Assembly (NCBI GenBank): GCA_003987725.1
Contig: RXJH01000002.1
Location: 162,461-226,460, forward strand
Reading direction: 5' to 3'
Length of the DNA: 64,000 nucleotides
Source: Hyphomicrobium sp.
Lineage (GTDB): Bacteria > Pseudomonadota > Alphaproteobacteria > Rhizobiales > Hyphomicrobiaceae
Part shown: piece by piece, positions 25,670 to 34,453 of the stretch
How positions within the stretch are numbered: the stretch's first letter is position 1
Layout: the number at the start of each line of letters is the position of its first letter
Translations under genes and position numbers: made by a program
Notes under the pieces: model-generated
What the model was told of the DNA's origin: nothing
The model's input: the letters and a program-made list of their open reading frames with translations, nothing else
Databases searched by the model: none

Positions 25670-26578
25670 CTAGTCCGCGGCCTTCTGCTGCGTGCTCCGC
25701 ACTTTTTCGACGTTCATTTTATGAACGGCCTCGTACGGCCCGAAGTACGTGACCCAACCGCGCGCGAGCGGTTCTGCGAGAAAATCCCGAAGAGGAAGAC
25801 CAGCCAAACGCTCGTCTGCCGCAGCCGCGAGCAGACCCTCGACATACATTCGCGTCGCATCGATCAAACCGAAATCGTAACCCGCATTCGCGATGCGCTC
25901 CGGCGAACCATGGTTCGGAAGAATGCGCGAAAATTTCCAGGTCGCAACCTCGTCGAGGCCCGCGAGATGGTCTTGAAGCCGCTCTGGCTCATCGACATAG
26001 GTAACGGTATCTTCGAGCGTGTCGCCCGCGAGCAACGTGCCGTCCGACGGCAGAAACAGGGCGACACCGTCGCGGCTGTGGATGTCGAGTGGCCGCAACG
26101 CGATTCCGATATCGCCGCAGCTCAACTCCAAACCACCCGAAAATGTCGTCGTCGGCAAAACGAGCGGCGAGATCCCGGGCGGCCCGTCGAGCGTGCCGGC
26201 CTCGATCGCTGCTCTCTTCTGCGCGAGCAGCCGCGCGGTCTCTTCGCACGCAATGATCTCGCAGTCCTCGAACACCGCATTTCCTGCGACGTGATCCAAG
26301 TGCCAGTGACTGAGCACCACGCGAAAATCGCGAATGCCCTGTGCCTCGAGCGTCCGTCTGATGATCCGTGCATGAGCGAGAGACAAGTGCGTGTCGTAAA
26401 CGACCGCGGACGCCCCATCGACAACCGCGTAGCTGCAGATGCCGAGCGCGTAACCCCCGTCATCAAGCCAGTTGGGCTCGGAGGAATGATAACGCGTGCC
26501 CGGTATCCGGCCGTCGTAAAACCCGAGGAGATTGGGTCCGAGCTGAAGAAGCCTCATCGTCGATGTTTCGACCGGCAT
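25670..26578 (-). CDS. Metallo-beta-lactamase-fold hydrolase
   Basis: 302 aa, no signal peptide. The metal-binding motif is SHWHLDHVAGN (H-x-H-x-DH) near residue 90. Further ligands are in LLAGDTLEDTVTY (Asp) and RILPNHGSPE (His), so the active site looks complete. The N-terminal part resembles MBL hydrolases that act on small thioesters, lactones or phosphodiesters. No neighbour narrows the substrate. It is followed downstream by the DUF1810 gene on the same strand with a 217-base gap. Confidence 0.85.
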   Translation of the reverse strand: MPVETSTMRLLQLGPNLLGFYDGRIPGTRYHSSEPNWLDDGGYALGICSYAVVDGASAVVYDTHLSLAHARIIRRTLEAQGIRDFRVVLSHWHLDHVAGNAVFEDCEIIACEETARLLAQKRAAIEAGTLDGPPGISPLVLPTTTFSGGLELSCGDIGIALRPLDIHSRDGVALFLPSDGTLLAGDTLEDTVTYVDEPERLQDHLAGLDEVATWKFSRILPNHGSPERIANAGYDFGLIDATRMYVEGLLAAAADERLAGLPLRDFLAEPLARGWVTYFGPYEAVHKMNVEKVRSTQQKAAD

Positions 26579-26842
26579 CAGATAATCCGCGGCGTATAGA
26601 ATTCCAGTACATCAGGCCATGCCAATCGCAACGGCTCGCACCTGACAACCCCCATTTTGGCGTCTTTGCGTATGTTGTTCGCAAATTGGGGATGGTGCGG
26701 AAAGCCGCGCCCCTACATATCTCCCGCGCACTTGAAGGACGTGCACGCCTCTCCCGGCCATGCTAACGTTCGAAGCGCGGCGCGAGTTCTTTTTCAACCC
26801 ATGAGAAGCCCGAACGTCCCGTCGAAACCAGGAGGGGTGGTT

Positions 26843-27124
26843 ATGCCGAACTTTGGAATTCCTCGCCGGGCCGCGGCAGACTTCAGAAGCGAGTCTGTCA
26901 CCGTAAACTGGAGGCGCGGCCTGTTTCGGGTTTGGATCCTGATTTCCGCAGGCTGGATCATGGGATGGACGATCTACCTTATGCTCGAAGGCGTCCAAGG
27001 CAGCCTGAGCACGAGGGGCGATTTTATCGAAGTTCCGATACTGCTTTTCGCTCCGCCGATCGCGCTCTGGCTGTTCGGCTTCGCCGCCGCCTGGGCAATT
27101 CGCGGGTTTGAAATCGACCGATAG
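26843..27124 (+). CDS. Small two-helix membrane protein, hypothetical
   Basis: 93 aa from ATG 26843, with an excellent ribosome site (AGGAGGGGTGGTT). This decides against the longer frame from 26657. Two hydrophobic helices lie at about residues 30-49 (VWILISAGWIMGWTIYLML) and 66-87 (ILLFAPPIALWLFGFAAAWAI). The N-terminus is soluble. No family is recognised. It converges with the gene at 27141. Confidence 0.65.
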   Translation: MPNFGIPRRAAADFRSESVTVNWRRGLFRVWILISAGWIMGWTIYLMLEGVQGSLSTRGDFIEVPILLFAPPIALWLFGFAAAWAIRGFEIDR

Positions 27125-27140
27125 AGGCGTCGCCGCCGCC

Positions 27141-27458
27141 TCACGTCGCGTCGGATTGCGCGCGCGTGGTATCTGGCGAACCTTTCGTCTTCCAGAACCG
27201 GTGGGCCCGGGCTTCCTCGTTGTCGGATTTCGTCAGCGTCAAATGCTCGGCGAGTGCACCCTGGTCCTTGAAAACATCTTCCCAGGTCAAATCGGCGGCC
27301 TTGAGCATTTCCGAAGCCTTGAGCGCGGCCGATGCCCGTTCTCCCTCGTTCGGAGAGCCGAGCATTCCGCAAAGCTTGATGAAGCGGGCAAGATCTAGAG
27401 CGACTGGGCGCCGTTCAGCCGGACCATTGGATTGACTGCGACGACGCCACTTGGCCAT
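27141..27458 (-). CDS. Hypothetical small soluble protein
   Basis: 105 aa from ATG 27458 (AGAGGG upstream). A basic N-terminus (MAKWRRRSQS) precedes a helical segment LARFIKLCGMLGSPNEGERASAALKASEMLK then ADLTWEDVF. This resembles short DUF2786-like or host-encoded helper proteins with a helix-loop pattern of repeated small genomes. It has no catalytic motif. Its C-terminus has charged low complexity. Function unknown. Confidence 0.6.
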   Translation of the reverse strand: MAKWRRRSQSNGPAERRPVALDLARFIKLCGMLGSPNEGERASAALKASEMLKAADLTWEDVFKDQGALAEHLTLTKSDNEEARAHRFWKTKGSPDTTRAQSDAT

Positions 27459-27637
27459 GAAACCCTCTGAAAACCCCTGCTGCACTCGCGGCGACCGCAG
27501 AGGGCAACCGCAAACGTCGGACTAAACCCTTTTGTACTCTGCGTTTCGACTGCTTGATAGTCACCCGCACGCAGAAACGGTCGTGAACCCGGACCAGCCG
27601 ATAAGTCGTTGGCTTGCTTTGATTATTTCTGAGAAAT

Positions 27638-27711
27638 TGGAGCGGGTGATGGGAATCGAACCCACGTATTCAGCTTGGAAGGCTGCTGCTCTACCATTGA
27701 GCTACACCCGC
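27638..27711 (-). tRNA. tRNA-Gly (TCC)
   Basis: 74 nt on the minus strand with encoded CCA. The acceptor stem is GCGGGTG/CACCCGC, the anticodon loop is CTTCCAA giving TCC, and the T-loop reads GGTTCGATTCC. Confidence 0.95.
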
Positions 27712-28059
27712 GAACGGGCCAGGGGCCCGGAAAGAAACGGGTTTCTGCCATAGCCCCGCCGAACATGCAAACGGTCAAAACTGCGCAAAGAGGATTGTGT
27801 CGCGGTTATCCCGTTTAAAGGTCCACGCCGAAACGGATGGCAGGTTCAGCCCCCACTTTTCCGGCCATGCAGGAACAGGCTGGCAGGGCGCTGTCTGTTG
27901 TAGCGGAGGCGGATGATCGCGTTCGGAATGCACCGATCCCAAATAAGTTTGTCTTTCAACCCCTCAGGGTTCGAACGCGTGTTGATTGTGTCACGTTCGA
28001 CATGCGAAATAGCGAAAAAAAATGCCGCGAAACGCAGCATAATTTTGGGGGAACAACGC
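27712..28059 (+). other. Intergenic region before the MFS gene
   Basis: About 350 bases with no supported gene. A frame open from 27913 joins the MFS gene, but its strong ribosome site is at 28047-28052, so this stretch is a leader or promoter. Confidence 0.45.
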
Positions 28060-29748
28060 ATGACAGCAGCCAACCCAGCGGACGAGTCTGCTCCCGGTTT
28101 GCTCGATCGAGAACGAATTATCGCGAAGGCAGGCTTTAATCGCTGGCTCGTCCCGCCAGCGGCTCTCGCCATCCATCTTTGCATCGGCATGGCCTACGGT
28201 TTCTCGGTCTTTTGGAAGCCGCTTCAGAGCGCGCTGATCGGAGCCGACGGCAAATCTCTGCCGGAATGCTCCGCAGGTGCGGTAACCTTCGGCGAAAAAG
28301 CAGCAGGCACGCTCAAAGCCCTAACCGCGACCGACTGCAATTGGAGCCAGTTCGATCTCGGCTGGATGTTCACATTCTTTTTCGTCCTGCTCGGCGTCTC
28401 CGCCGCGATCTGGGGCGGCTGGCTAGAACGGGCCGGCCCGCGCAAAGCGGGCGTCGTCGCGGCAATCTGCTGGTGCGGCGGCCTTGTGATTTCCGCGCTC
28501 GGCATCCACCAGCATCAGCTTTGGATCATGTGGCTCGGCGCTGGCGTCATCGGAGGCGTCGGTCTCGGGCTGGGATACATTTCGCCGGTATCGACACTGA
28601 TCAAGTGGTTCCCCGACCGTCGCGGCATGGCGACCGGCATGGCCATCATGGGTTTCGGCGGCGGCGCTATGATCGGCTCGCCACTCGCCACGCTTCTCAT
28701 GAGTCACTTCAAGACGGAAAGCGATCCCGGCGTCTGGCAGACGTTCCTCGTACTGGCGGCGATCTACGCTGTGTTCATGCTCATCGGTGCGTTTGCCTAT
28801 CGCCTACCACCGTCTGGCTGGAAACCTGAAGGCTGGACACCGCAGTCGACAACGAACGCCATGATCACGTCCAACCAGATCCATCTCGACAACGCACACA
28901 AGACTCCGCAGTTCTGGCTGTTGTGGCTGGTGCTCTGCCTCAACGTCTCGGCCGGTATCGGGATCATCGGCGCCGCATCGCCAATGTTGCAGGAGACGTT
29001 CGGCGGCGCCTTGATCGGCCATCCCGAGCTGGCGTTTGCCGATGTCAAGAAGGATGCCGTCCTCGCAGCGCAAGCCGCAGGCGTCGCCGCCGGGTTCGTC
29101 GGCCTCATCTCGCTCTTCAACATCTTTGGGCGAATTGCGTGGGCCTCGTCCTCGGACGCGCTCGGCCGCAAGCTGACCTACTTCATCTTCTTCGTGCTCG
29201 GAGCAGCGCTTTACGCGCTTGCAACTCAGACCGCCGAATGGAAGTCACTGGCGCTGTTCGTCGGCTGCTTCTGCATCATCGCATCGATGTACGGCGGCGG
29301 CTTTGCGACGATACCCGCCTATCTCGCCGACATGTTCGGCACGCAGTTCGTCGGCGCCATCCACGGCCGGCTCCTCACGGCGTGGTCGACGGCCGGCATC
29401 GTGGGTCCGGTGATCGTCAACTACCTGCACGATACCCGGCAGGCGGAAGGCATTCCTGCCGACCAGATCTACGGACCTATTTTTTACGTCCTCGCAGCGC
29501 TTCTCGTCGTCGGTTTCGTCGCCAATTTGCTGGTTCGTCCCGTCAACGCGAAATGGAACATGTCGGAGGCCGACATCGCCGAAGAACGCGCGAAGCTGCA
29601 TGAGAAGTCTTCGAAGGGAATGACCGGCTCGTTCGGCATCGGCAAGGGCGGCATCGATGCGAAAGCCCTGCCCTTCTGGCTTCTCGTTCTCATTCCGCTC
29701 GGCTGGGGAATTTGGACCACGGTCCAGAAAGCCGCCGCACTATTTTGA
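28060..29748 (+). CDS. OFA-family MFS transporter (oxalate/formate antiporter-like)
   Basis: 562 aa from ATG 28060, preceded by GGGGGAACAACGC. It is a 12-helix major-facilitator carrier with an insertion after helix 1 (SLPECSAGAV to ATDCNWSQ). OFA features include LTPA-like GWMFTFFFVLLGVSAAIWGGWLERAGPR, GLGLGYISPVSTLIKWFPDRRGMATGMAIMGFGGGAMIGSP, and DMFGTQFVGAIHGRLLTAWSTAGI. The family exchanges oxalate, formate or other small acids. In a methylotroph formate is a plausible substrate, but this is inferred. An extra hydrophobic C-terminal helix (LPFWLLVLIPLGWGIWTT) is longer than usual. Confidence 0.85.
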   Translation: MTAANPADESAPGLLDRERIIAKAGFNRWLVPPAALAIHLCIGMAYGFSVFWKPLQSALIGADGKSLPECSAGAVTFGEKAAGTLKALTATDCNWSQFDLGWMFTFFFVLLGVSAAIWGGWLERAGPRKAGVVAAICWCGGLVISALGIHQHQLWIMWLGAGVIGGVGLGLGYISPVSTLIKWFPDRRGMATGMAIMGFGGGAMIGSPLATLLMSHFKTESDPGVWQTFLVLAAIYAVFMLIGAFAYRLPPSGWKPEGWTPQSTTNAMITSNQIHLDNAHKTPQFWLLWLVLCLNVSAGIGIIGAASPMLQETFGGALIGHPELAFADVKKDAVLAAQAAGVAAGFVGLISLFNIFGRIAWASSSDALGRKLTYFIFFVLGAALYALATQTAEWKSLALFVGCFCIIASMYGGGFATIPAYLADMFGTQFVGAIHGRLLTAWSTAGIVGPVIVNYLHDTRQAEGIPADQIYGPIFYVLAALLVVGFVANLLVRPVNAKWNMSEADIAEERAKLHEKSSKGMTGSFGIGKGGIDAKALPFWLLVLIPLGWGIWTTVQKAAALF

Positions 29749-29764
29749 TAGAAGCACCATCGGC

Positions 29765-29799
29765 GCGTGCGGCCTGCTCATCCGAGGCAGGTCGCACGC
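29765..29799. terminator. Long hairpin between convergent genes
   Basis: GCGTGCGGCCTGC (29765-29777) and GCAGGTCGCACGC (29787-29799) pair over 13 positions with one G-T wobble and a 9-base loop. It sits between the MFS stop and the end of the convergent complex I gene, so it can end both transcripts. No T-run is present. Confidence 0.5.
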
Positions 29800-29879
29800 A
29801 GGCGCCCCGATAGAATGAGAAGCAGCGATTGGAGCGCACGGAATCCGGCGCTCCGAACGCAAGCCGCGGCCATCAAAAT

Positions 29880-30185
29880 CTAGTGCGTCCAGTTCGTCGT
29901 CCGGCCGTAGCGGAAATTGTCGGCGTAGGACTTGCGGATCGGCTTACGCGGCTTCGGCTCCGACAACGTATAGGCGAGCCCAGCGCGCGTCGCGTAGGCG
30001 ACAGCCTCTTCCTTCGTATCGAACTCGAGCCGCACCTGCGATTGCATATCGCGTGAGCTCGTCCATCCCATCAGCGGATCGATGTCGCGCGCGGACTGAG
30101 GTCCGAACTCGAGCACCCACTCCTTCGTGCGCGCTTCACCTGATTGCATGGCGGTTTTGGCGGGCTTGAAGATACGTGCGGTCAT
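29880..30185 (-). CDS. NDUFS4-type complex I accessory subunit
   Basis: 101 aa from ATG 30185 (GCGGAGCGAAC upstream; the longer reading to 30242 is not supported). ETC complex I subunit conserved region: MTARIFKPAKTAMQSGEARTKEWVLEF, then DPLMGWTSSRDMQSQVRLEFDTKEEAVAYA and a basic C-terminus YADNFRYGRTTNWTH. In alphaproteobacteria and mitochondria this 18-kDa-like subunit stabilises the NADH-binding arm of complex I on the cytoplasmic side. It is usually encoded apart from the nuo operon, as here. Confidence 0.92.
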   Translation of the reverse strand: MTARIFKPAKTAMQSGEARTKEWVLEFGPQSARDIDPLMGWTSSRDMQSQVRLEFDTKEEAVAYATRAGLAYTLSEPKPRKPIRKSYADNFRYGRTTNWTH

Positions 30186-30488
30186 GTTCGCTCCGCTGAG
30201 ACATTCGAGATCGACAAATTCGTAGATGCGACCATCTAGCATTTACCAACCCCTATTTCGACGGCAATTTCACCGCAGCCTGCCTAATCGATGCCGCCGC
30301 CCCAGGAATTCCCATGAGGGCAACGTCTGCGCCGCCTCGCAACCGTTATCGGCACCGGGCCGCTCAGCCTTACGGAATTACCGCGACTTTTAGATACGGC
30401 CTTAAGACTGCGGGTGCGCACGCCAGCCTATAGTAACCGGCAGACGGGGGACACTTGGCGACGATCAATCCAAGGAGGAGCCCACACT
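30186..30488 (+). other. Divergent intergenic region
   Basis: About 300 bases between the complex I gene and the exported repeat protein. It ends with a strong ribosome site (AAGGAGGAGCCC). Nothing else is recognised. Confidence 0.45.
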
Positions 30489-30791
30489 ATGAAATACGTA
30501 ATCGCCTCGGCACTTGCCGCACTCGCACTTCCTGCAGCAGCGACCCTGGCAGTCGCCGAAGATCAGTCACCCCCAGCTCGCCACACCTTTGGCGACGAGG
30601 GCAAGCTTCCACCGACAGGCGCCACGACGAATCGTGTTCCCGAAATGGGAGCCGGAACAGGCCAGAGTACCGGCACTGAAGGAGCGGAAGGACGCCACAG
30701 GATGGGCGACGAGGGCAAATTACCTGCGACGAACTCGATGAGCAAAAAGGTACCGGAAATGACACCAAACACCGAGAATCCCGGGAAGTAA
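30489..30791 (+). CDS. Exported protein with a duplicated GDEGKLP motif
   Basis: 100 aa from ATG 30489, with AAGGAGGAGCCCACACT upstream. Signal peptide MKYVIASALAALALPAAATLAVA. The mature protein has two imperfect copies of one unit: RHTFGDEGKLPPTGATTNRVPEM and RHRMGDEGKLPATNSMSKKVPEM, separated by a Gly/Thr-rich linker. It has no cysteines and is probably disordered. No function is known to me. The following gene is the HdeD-like stress protein 118 bases downstream. Confidence 0.7.
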   Translation: MKYVIASALAALALPAAATLAVAEDQSPPARHTFGDEGKLPPTGATTNRVPEMGAGTGQSTGTEGAEGRHRMGDEGKLPATNSMSKKVPEMTPNTENPGK

Positions 30792-30909
30792 GACTTTCTG
30801 GCTCTCGTTCGCAGCAGATGACGAACGCAGTCGGCGTTCCCGCTCAGAGCGGTTCGCCGGTTGCGAATTATGAGGTCTCAATCCCTTTGCAGAACTCCGG
30901 AGACTTTTC

Positions 30910-31479
30910 ATGACAGTCAGACCAATTCTAGAAACCCATTCCCCATCGGCAGATCCGAGTTGGTGGGGAGCCATGCTTCTCGGCGTCGTTTTCATCATCG
31001 CCGGCCTCATCGTCCTGGGTGACGTCGTCGCGGCAACGGTGATCAGCGCCATCCTCATCGGCATCGTGCTGCTCGTCGCCGGAGCGTCGGAGGTATTCCA
31101 ATCCTTCTCCGCCCCGCATTGGCGCGGCTTCCTGCTCAGGCTTCTCATCGGACTTCTATATGCCGTCGGCGGATTGATGCTAATAACCGATCCCGCCGGC
31201 GCCTCGATCGCCCTCACCCTGGTATTCGCGCTGGCGCTCATCGCGTCCGGCGCTGTGCGCATCGTTCAGGCGGTGGAGTACTGGCAATGGTTCGGCTGGC
31301 TGCTGCTCGCTTCAGGCATCGTCGGCATCCTGGCCGGGCTGGTCATTTTATCGAAATGGCCCGTCAGCGGCTTGTGGGTTCTCGGTCTCGTGGTCGGCAT
31401 TGACCTGCTGCTTCACGGCTTCTGGTGGATCACGCTTGGCAGCCAATTGCGAAACGACCGCGGAGCCATCGCCGCCTGA
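30910..31479 (+). CDS. HdeD-family membrane protein (DUF308)
   Basis: 189 aa with six hydrophobic segments arranged as three hairpins: WWGAMLLGVVFIIAGLIVLG, TVISAILIGIVLLVAGASEV, FLLRLLIGLLYAVGGLMLI, ALTLVFALALIASGAVRIVQ, and two more. The repeated G-x-x-x-G helical pattern and length match HdeD, an inner-membrane protein linked to acid resistance at high cell density in E. coli. In Hyphomicrobiales many paralogues exist with no known specific role. Confidence 0.88.
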   Translation: MTVRPILETHSPSADPSWWGAMLLGVVFIIAGLIVLGDVVAATVISAILIGIVLLVAGASEVFQSFSAPHWRGFLLRLLIGLLYAVGGLMLITDPAGASIALTLVFALALIASGAVRIVQAVEYWQWFGWLLLASGIVGILAGLVILSKWPVSGLWVLGLVVGIDLLLHGFWWITLGSQLRNDRGAIAA

Positions 31480-31589
31480 CGTTTGCGGAGGCGCACACTG
31501 AGTGAGGCCTGCCGGTCGAAGACACTGGCAGCCTTCGGAGAGCTCGGAAGCCAGGACGAAAGCCCTGGCTGGTTGGGGCGTATTATCCC

Positions 31590-32513
31590 TCATGCTCCTT
31601 CCACCGGATCGGTTCCAACCTCGACAACGTAACCATCAACGTCCGTGACATAGATCTTGAGGTCCGGCCGCTCTTGCGCGAGGCGAAGCGCCAGCGGCCG
31701 CGCCTCCGCCCGATGAGTTCGATGCTGATCGTCTGTCCATAGACTTTTGGACGGATCGTCCTCGTTCAAGGACGACGTGAAGGCATCCGCCCAAGCGTTG
31801 AGGTCGGCCGAAAGCTCCGGCGAGAGGCCGAGTTGCTCCGGAGGGAAATCTCCATAAAGGTGCTCGTCCATCGCCCATAGGGGATGGCAGTGATAGTCGG
31901 CGATCACCTTGACCGACCGGGATTGTGACGGATCGCTCTCCAATGCGGCGGACCCGTTGTCGTCAATCCACGCGGGCGGAGAGCCGCTCACTTTCGTACG
32001 CAGGCTGCCCGGCCCGACAGTCATCCAAATGACGTATCCAAATCGCGCGACAACAGCAGCGCCGGCAACCGCGAGGATCGGGCTTGGCACGTCTTGCCAG
32101 CCCAAGAGTGCGCCCCGACTCGCGGCCCAAACGACGAACGCGGTGGCGGCAAGATAGAGCACGAAAGCATTGCGCGTCTGCGCGCGACCGACGGCGTCAG
32201 GAGGATCTTCGCGGTCGAAAATGCGCGGGGCGAGATAATAGAGATAGAACGCCTGGCCAACCGCTGAGGCCAGGAACAGCCACATTGCAACGTTCATGCG
32301 GATGAGCAAAGCCACGCCGCCCGCGAGAATGAGATTTGCAGCGGCGATGAGCCAATAGCTCTGAGCCATCTCCGAGGCATTCGGCTTTTGTCCGGAAATG
32401 GAGGCGATCGCCTTGTCCATGAACAGGGATGCGAGGCCTGCCCGCGTCGCCACCCAACCCCCAAATGCATAGAACGCGCCGATCATGCTCAGAGCGACTT
32501 CGGTTACGGTCAT
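31590..32513 (-). CDS. Membrane protein with C-terminal soluble domain, hypothetical
   Basis: 307 aa. The N-terminal half has about five helices (EVALSMIGAFYAFGGWVATR, YWLIAAANLILAGGVALLI, MWLFLASAVGQAFYLYYLA, FVLYLAATAFVVWAA, SPILAVAGAAVVARFGYVIWMTV). The C-terminal 120 residues are soluble, with YHCHPLWAMDEHLYGDFPPEQLGLSPELSADLN and a closing VTDVDGYVVEV. The His/Asp cluster could bind metal but matches no family I can name. It is transcribed alone. Confidence 0.7.
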   Translation of the reverse strand: MTVTEVALSMIGAFYAFGGWVATRAGLASLFMDKAIASISGQKPNASEMAQSYWLIAAANLILAGGVALLIRMNVAMWLFLASAVGQAFYLYYLAPRIFDREDPPDAVGRAQTRNAFVLYLAATAFVVWAASRGALLGWQDVPSPILAVAGAAVVARFGYVIWMTVGPGSLRTKVSGSPPAWIDDNGSAALESDPSQSRSVKVIADYHCHPLWAMDEHLYGDFPPEQLGLSPELSADLNAWADAFTSSLNEDDPSKSLWTDDQHRTHRAEARPLALRLAQERPDLKIYVTDVDGYVVEVGTDPVEGA

Positions 32514-32677
32514 CGATCCTCACCTTGCCAGTTCCAGACGACAGCCTGCCGAGACATTGTTATAGGTCGTCCCACAGGCCGTGAGTACGATAGCGCAGAT
32601 AAAGCTGCTGAGAGAAAGACGAGCGGATTAGGTACCGTTTAGCGGCGTACGACGCGTCAAAAAAAATTCTATCTCAT

Positions 32678-33028
32678 TTAGCGCCGCAGGATTTTCTCCA
32701 TCGACTTTCCTTTGGCGAGTTCGTCGACCAGTTTGTCGAGGTAGCGAATTTCTCGCATCGTCGGCTCTTCGATCTCCTCGACGCGAACGCCGCAGACCAT
32801 CCCGGTAATCAGTGATCGCGCCGGATTCATCCCCGGGGCTTGCGCAAAGAAATCCTCGAAATTTGTGCTCCTGGCCAACTCGGCGTGCAGAGATTTCTCA
32901 CTGTGACCGGTCAGCCAGCACATGATCTCGTCGACCTCCGCCTTCGTGCGTCCCTTCTTCTCCGCCTTGGCGACATAGAGCGGGTAAACGCTCCCCACGC
33001 TGACCGAATAGATGCGAGGCTTCGCCAT
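32678..33028 (-). CDS. DUF2200 family protein
   Basis: 116 aa matching DUF2200 over its full length: [38 protein letters not shown], then [52 protein letters not shown]. It is a small alpha-helical soluble protein of unknown function found widely in bacteria. The start has AGGAGG on the minus strand just upstream (CCAGGAGGTCCAATG). It appears monocistronic. Confidence 0.92.
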   Translation of the reverse strand: MAKPRIYSVSVGSVYPLYVAKAEKKGRTKAEVDEIMCWLTGHSEKSLHAELARSTNFEDFFAQAPGMNPARSLITGMVCGVRVEEIEEPTMREIRYLDKLVDELAKGKSMEKILRR

Positions 33029-33157
33029 TGGACCTCCTGGCTAGATGGCCCAATCGGATTAAATAACGAATGTGGTTAGGAAACGCCGACGTAAGCGTGA
33101 AACAGCCTCTCGTTTCACACACTCAAGTCCGTACACCGAAACAGGACCTGAGTTTAT

Positions 33158-33234
33158 TGGTCGGGGCGACATGATTCGAACACGCGACCCTCTGCTCCCA
33201 AAGCAGATGCTCTACCAGGCTGAGCTACGCCCCG
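33158..33234 (-). tRNA. tRNA-Pro (TGG)
   Basis: 77 nt on the minus strand with encoded CCA. The acceptor stem is CGGGGCG/CGCCCCG, the anticodon loop is TTTGGGA giving TGG, and the T-loop reads GTTCGAATC. Confidence 0.95.
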
Positions 33235-33309
33235 ACTTAGGCTTTCATCTGCCGCTTTCGCTTATCGAGGTCAAGTCACGGGCCGCGAAAGAGGTGCGGC
33301 ATCAAGGGT

Positions 33310-33843
33310 TCAGTGCCCGCTCCCGCCTGAGAATATCGGATAACGCACCTTGTCTCCGGCTTTGATGCCCAGCCGCGATGATGCGCCCCCCGGGATTTCG
33401 AGCACGGCGAGCACCGGCAAATCCGAGGAAATCACCCGGTCCGACAGCGGCTCGGCGCGCTCCTCGATCCGCGCGATCGTGCCGTCGGCGCGAATGAACA
33501 GCATGTCGAGCGGGATGTACGTGTTGTGCATCCACATCTGCAGGCTGCGCTCGGCCGAATAGGGAAAGAGCATCCCCTCGCCATCCGCAAGCTCCGTGCG
33601 GAACATCAGGCCCAGCGCCTTCTCTTGTTCCGTCGACGCGACCTCGATCGAAAACGTGTGCTCGGGCCCGCCCTGAGCCGAAACGATCGTCAGCTTGTCC
33701 TGACGCATTTTGGCGTATGCGGCAGGGACGAGATCGATCAGGGAATTCATCGGCGGCCAGCCGGCTGCGAGCATCGGCGCCAAAATAAAAAGGGCCACGC
33801 AAATCGCGGCCCCCTTCGTTGAACTCGACATGACTGTCGCCAT
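33310..33843 (-). CDS. DUF192 family exported protein
   Basis: 177 aa from ATG 33843 (33831 is also possible). A signal peptide or anchor (GAAICVALFILAPMLAAGW) is followed by a DUF192 beta-barrel-like domain: FSIEVASTEQEKALGLMFRTELADGEGMLFPY, MWMHNTYIPLDMLFIRADGTI, VLEIPGGASSRLGIKAGDKVRY. DUF192 proteins are exported and of unknown biochemical role. It starts 10 bases after the stop of the cold-shock gene, so the two are one transcription unit. Confidence 0.88.
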   Translation of the reverse strand: MATVMSSSTKGAAICVALFILAPMLAAGWPPMNSLIDLVPAAYAKMRQDKLTIVSAQGGPEHTFSIEVASTEQEKALGLMFRTELADGEGMLFPYSAERSLQMWMHNTYIPLDMLFIRADGTIARIEERAEPLSDRVISSDLPVLAVLEIPGGASSRLGIKAGDKVRYPIFSGGSGH

Positions 33844-33853
33844 CTGCCCCGTG

Positions 33854-34453
33854 TCAGTTACGGGATGGCAGCCCCGTCGGCACGCCATCCGGCCTGAGTT
33901 CCGCAGCCATGCAGCCCTTCGATCCATAGCCCCAGCGGACTTGGACGATCTGGCCCGGCCGAAGCTCAGTGAAGCCGAAGCGGCGCAGCGTTTCCATGTG
34001 GCAGAAGATATCGGGCGTGCCCTCGCCGCGGGTCAGGAACCCGAAGCCACGAACCCGATTGAACCATTTTACATATGCGCGGCACCAGTCACTCTCTGGC
34101 TGCACGACAACGTGAGTGCGTTGCGGAAGCTGCGACGGATGAATGGCCGAGCTTTCGTCCATGCTGAGAATGCGAAATGCCTGCATGCCTTTCGGCCGCT
34201 TCAGAACTTCGCAGTGGAGGCGCGCGCCTTCGTAAGCGGTTTGAAAACCACCGGCTCTGAGGCAGGTGACGTGAAGAAGTATGTCCGGCAGGCCATTGTC
34301 AGGAACGATGAAGCCGTAGCCCTTCGAAGCATCGAACCATTTGATTGTTCCGGCAACCTCGAAAACTTCTGCTGCCGCGTCGTCGAGCGCTTCGGGACCG
34401 ACTGGGCCCGCCTCAAAATATTCCGATAGCCCGGGACGTTTAATATCCCCCAT
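33854..34453 (-). CDS. Tandem cold-shock-domain protein
   Basis: 199 aa with two cold-shock domains. The first (residues 32-100) has GTIKWFDASKGYGFIVPDNGLPDILLH with RNP1- and RNP2-like motifs. The second (125-190) has AYVKWFNRVRGFGFLTRGEGTPDIFCH. Linkers are short. Double-CSD proteins of this type are typical of alphaproteobacteria; they bind single-stranded RNA or DNA. The ribosome site is weak. It is cotranscribed with the DUF192 gene. Confidence 0.92.
   Translation of the reverse strand: MGDIKRPGLSEYFEAGPVGPEALDDAAAEVFEVAGTIKWFDASKGYGFIVPDNGLPDILLHVTCLRAGGFQTAYEGARLHCEVLKRPKGMQAFRILSMDESSAIHPSQLPQRTHVVVQPESDWCRAYVKWFNRVRGFGFLTRGEGTPDIFCHMETLRRFGFTELRPGQIVQVRWGYGSKGCMAAELRPDGVPTGLPSRN

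Noticed and set aside
27532..27753. 73-codon plus-strand frame with MGIEPTYSAWKAAALPLSY
   Set aside because: It is the well-known false ORF antisense to tRNA-Gly at 27638-27711.
33072..33365. 97-codon frame with RGDMIRTRDPLLPKQM
   Set aside because: Antisense of tRNA-Pro; not a gene.
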